Shown: in pieces, positions 6,572 through 6,623 of the stretch
Layout of the letters: every line of letters begins with the position of its first letter
Numbering within the stretch: position 1 is the first letter of the stretch
Origin: Acidisphaera sp035272265
Lineage (GTDB): Bacteria > Pseudomonadota > Alphaproteobacteria > Acetobacterales > Acetobacteraceae
Direction of reading: 5' to 3'
Assembly: GCA_035272265.1 (NCBI GenBank)
Contig: DATEQV010000335.1
Location: 1-6,623, forward strand
DNA: 6,623 nt
Program-made: the position numbers and the translations under genes
The notes under the pieces: generated by a model
Told to the model about the DNA's origin: nothing
Databases searched by the model: none
Seen by the model: only the letters and a program-made list of their open reading frames with translations

Positions 6572-6623
6572 CTAGCCTGCCGAAGCCGGGGCGCGCTCGA
6601 CGAGCAGCTTGTCGAAATAGGCG
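6572..6623 (-). CDS. C-terminal end of an unidentified protein, cut by the right edge
   Basis: On the minus strand the frame reads AYFDKLLVERAPASAG and then TAG at 6574-6572, open to the window edge, with every codon but two ending in G or C except near the tail. The peptide looks like a normal protein C-terminus, but 16 residues do not identify a family. The GYD gene lies 341 bases downstream on the same strand and has its own promoter, so the two are probably separate transcripts. Confidence 0.5.
   Translation of the reverse strand, partial: AYFDKLLVERAPASAG

Overview
The window is GC-rich bacterial DNA with dense coding and codons strongly biased to G or C in the third position. The ArgG protein, the GYD-domain protein and a palindromic intergenic repeat of a type I recall from alphaproteobacterial genomes together suggest an alphaproteobacterium, perhaps of the Rhodospirillales/Hyphomicrobiales kind. 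This placement is inference; no rRNA or other marker is present.

Layout, left to right. (1) Positions 1-2654, plus strand: a two-gene unit. The first gene runs in from beyond the left edge and encodes a multi-pass membrane protein with an N-terminal SLOG-like (predicted nucleotide-sensing) remnant and SLATT-like membrane segments. Eighteen bases later comes a pentapeptide-repeat protein with a regular 11-residue period. SLOG and SLATT modules are known from predicted nucleotide-triggered conflict systems, so this pair is the best candidate in the window for an undescribed system. (2) Positions 2674-4612, minus strand: argG (argininosuccinate synthase) followed after 10 bases by a type II haloacid-dehalogenase-like HAD hydrolase, almost certainly one operon. 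The HAD gene converges on the pentapeptide gene with 19 bases between them. (3) Positions 4679-5494, plus strand, divergent from argG: a secreted alpha/beta-hydrolase-like protein. (4) Positions 5495-5897: a convergent intergenic region with a terminator-like hairpin and two strong back-to-back hairpins. (5) Positions 5898-6230, minus strand: a GYD-domain protein with a clear ribosome binding site and a well-formed sigma-70-type promoter in an AT-rich island. (6) Positions 6326-6571: an intergenic region with an inverted pair of REP-like palindromes flanked by a short direct repeat. (7) From 6572 to the right edge, minus strand: the last 16 codons of another gene.

Functionally the window is mostly housekeeping or metabolic genes (arginine biosynthesis, HAD hydrolase, secreted hydrolase, GYD protein) beside one accessory-looking pair at the left. 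Nothing ties the left pair to argG and its neighbours beyond adjacency. No rRNA, tRNA, CRISPR array, transposase or integrase is visible.
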